Shown here piece after piece: positions 6,511 through 7,010 of a stretch of DNA of 7,010 bases. Position numbers and translations under genes: made by a program. Source of the DNA: Rhodospirillales bacterium. Lineage in GTDB: Bacteria > Pseudomonadota > Alphaproteobacteria > Rhodospirillales > JASLLV01. Each line of letters begins with the position of its first letter. Within the stretch, counting starts at the first letter, position 1. The DNA is taken from positions 1 to 7,010 of the forward strand of contig JASMAE010000405.1 of assembly GCA_030754475.1 (NCBI GenBank), written 5' to 3'. The notes below the pieces were generated by a model. That model was not told where the DNA came from and made no database searches. It worked only from the letters and a program-made list of their open reading frames with translations.

Positions 6511-6585
6511 GGTGCCGGGCGGAGGTGCGGGCCGGTGCGAATCCACGTGAGTGGATAACCATCTAGTCTTTGCGGCCCGGCCACC
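6511..6585 (+). other. Possible structured RNA or operator block upstream of the DadA-like gene
   Basis: GGTGCCGGGC at 6511-6520 is complementary to 6575-6585 over ten base pairs with one bulged C (6581). Inside it lies a perfect 6-4-6 inverted repeat at 6541-6556. On the plus strand the inner loop is GTGA, a GNRA tetraloop, so the more RNA-like orientation reads toward the oxidoreductase gene. An alternative 6-bp pairing, 6530-6535 with 6577-6582, excludes part of the outer helix, so two states are conceivable. I do not recognise the block as a known riboswitch class. It may instead be a protein-binding site, or chance pairing in GC-rich DNA. Confidence 0.35.
6541..6556. repeat. Perfect inverted repeat ATCCAC-GTGA-GTGGAT
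   Basis: The two six-base arms match exactly around a four-base centre. As DNA this is a plausible operator for a dimeric regulator placed between two divergent genes. As plus-strand RNA it would form a hairpin capped by a GTGA (GNRA) tetraloop. The arms are less GC-rich than the surroundings, which makes chance somewhat less likely than for the flanking GC pairs. Confidence 0.55.
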
Positions 6586-6668
6586 GTTATCATTGCACCG
6601 TCCTACCCACCATCGGCGCGCCTGTCCAGATGCCGGGCCCCGCACCGGATGGGTCACAAACCGAAACG

Positions 6669-6674
6669 GGAGGA
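6669..6674 (+). promoter_or_regulatory. Strong ribosome binding site of the DadA-like gene
   Basis: GGAGGA lies seven bases before ATG 6682. It is the strongest Shine-Dalgarno in the window and fixes this start. Confidence 0.75.
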
Positions 6675-6681
6675 ATCCGCG

Positions 6682-7010
6682 ATGGGTTCGGGGAACGGCC
6701 GGCGCGCCATCGTCGTCGGCGGCGGAATCGTCGGCACCTGTGTGGCGCTCTCTCTTCAGCGCGAAGGGTTCGACGCCCTCATCATCGAGCGCGACGCGCC
6801 GGGCGAGGCGTGCTCTTTCGGAAACGCTGGCGGCATGGGGGGCGGCTCGTCGGTCGCGCCCCTTGCGATGCCGGGCATCGTCCGCGCCGCGCCACGGCTT
6901 CTCCTCGACGCGGACGAGCCCCTTTTTGTTCGTTGGCGCGATTCGCCTGCGATGATCCCGTGGTTTATCCGGTTCGCCCGTGAAAGCGCGCGTACGCGCG
7001 TCGAACGCAA
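6682..7010 (+). CDS. FAD-dependent oxidoreductase, DadA (D-amino acid dehydrogenase) type, N-terminal part (3' end outside window)
   Basis: The frame starts at ATG 6682 and stays open to the window edge, giving 109 residues of a protein usually about 410-430 long. The N-terminus is a Rossmann FAD-binding fold: AIVVGGGIVG with glycines at 13, 14, 15 and 18, and Glu36 (LIIERD) where the FAD ribose is bound. SFGNAGG at 45-51 is the hallmark of DadA-like enzymes. The stretch VAPLAMPGIV, then LLLDADEPLFVRW and PAMIPWFIRF, follows the same family's pattern. Such enzymes oxidise D-amino acids or related secondary amines and pass electrons to the respiratory chain at the inner membrane. The substrate cannot be read from this part, so I give no gene symbol. 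A strong GGAGGA ribosome binding site fixes the start. The gene is divergent from cobD and has its own upstream region, so it is probably separately controlled. Confidence 0.9.
   Translation, partial: MGSGNGRRAIVVGGGIVGTCVALSLQREGFDALIIERDAPGEACSFGNAGGMGGGSSVAPLAMPGIVRAAPRLLLDADEPLFVRWRDSPAMIPWFIRFARESARTRVER

Larger units (their letters stand above)
6402..6681. other. Divergent intergenic region between cobD and the DadA-like gene
   Basis: This 280-base stretch lies between two genes transcribed away from each other, so it should hold promoters for both. I see no credible protein-coding gene; frames open here are low-complexity, arginine-rich shadows. Its contents are the cobD ribosome binding site and short hairpin (6411-6437), a GC-rich stretch at about 6470-6490, the repeat-rich and self-complementary block at 6511-6585, a relatively AT-richer piece at 6555-6600, and the strong ribosome binding site at 6669-6674. 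TATCAT at 6588-6593 resembles a -10 box, but no good -35 box lies 16-18 bases upstream, so I do not call a promoter. Confidence 0.7.

Noticed and set aside
6564..6593. Sigma-70 promoter with TATCAT as the -10 box
   Set aside because: The hexamers 16-18 bases upstream do not resemble TTGACA, so the -10-like match alone is not enough.
6402..6681. Complete cobalamin riboswitch for cobD
   Set aside because: On the minus strand, which is the one that would control cobD, I see no B12 box or other conserved segments. The lone 13-base match is on the other strand.
6551..6983. Two plus-strand open frames overlapping the DadA-like gene
   Set aside because: Both are arginine- and serine-rich shadows. 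The frame from 6682 carries the FAD-binding motif and the strong ribosome binding site.
1..7010. CRISPR array, tRNA or rRNA gene, insertion sequence, phage or defence module
   Set aside because: No regularly spaced repeats, no tRNA-like cloverleaf segments, no transposase or integrase motifs, and almost all of the sequence is accounted for by recognisable metabolic and housekeeping genes.

Overview
The window is a compact, GC-rich stretch (long stop-poor frames, C or G at most third codon positions) with a gene order typical of Alphaproteobacteria, probably of Rhodospirillales type. That placement rests on remembered gene order and protein character, not on a database search.

Positions 1-5351 are one tightly packed plus-strand block: the end of an MlaE-type lipid transporter permease, its MlaF-type ATPase (4-base overlap), radA (DNA repair ATPase, TTG start after a 79-base gap), cvpA (8-base overlap), purF (11-base gap) and a short-chain dehydrogenase (1-base overlap). 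The overlaps suggest co-transcription and translational coupling. The functions are diverse: outer-membrane lipid homeostasis, recombination intermediate processing, a membrane protein linked to purF, and the committed step of purine synthesis. The SDR has no assigned substrate.

Positions 5376-6401 on the minus strand hold a convergent gene for a PLP enzyme of the threonine-phosphate decarboxylase family (CobD/CobC, cobalamin side-chain synthesis). It stands apart from any other cobalamin gene in view. Only 24 bases separate it from the SDR, with no convincing intrinsic terminator.

Positions 6402-6681 are a divergent intergenic region, the only sizeable non-coding stretch. It contains an unusual arrangement: a perfect 6-4-6 inverted repeat inside a longer complementary pair, three GGTGC direct repeats, and a 13-base match to a conserved piece of the cobalamin riboswitch that lacks the rest of that riboswitch. 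From 6682 to the right edge runs the start of a DadA-type FAD-dependent oxidoreductase, cut off by the window.

I found no CRISPR array, tRNA, rRNA, insertion sequence, phage gene or defence gene. The window is mostly ordinary core metabolism. The least explained part is the intergenic element at about 6511-6585, and I do not see a clearly new system.
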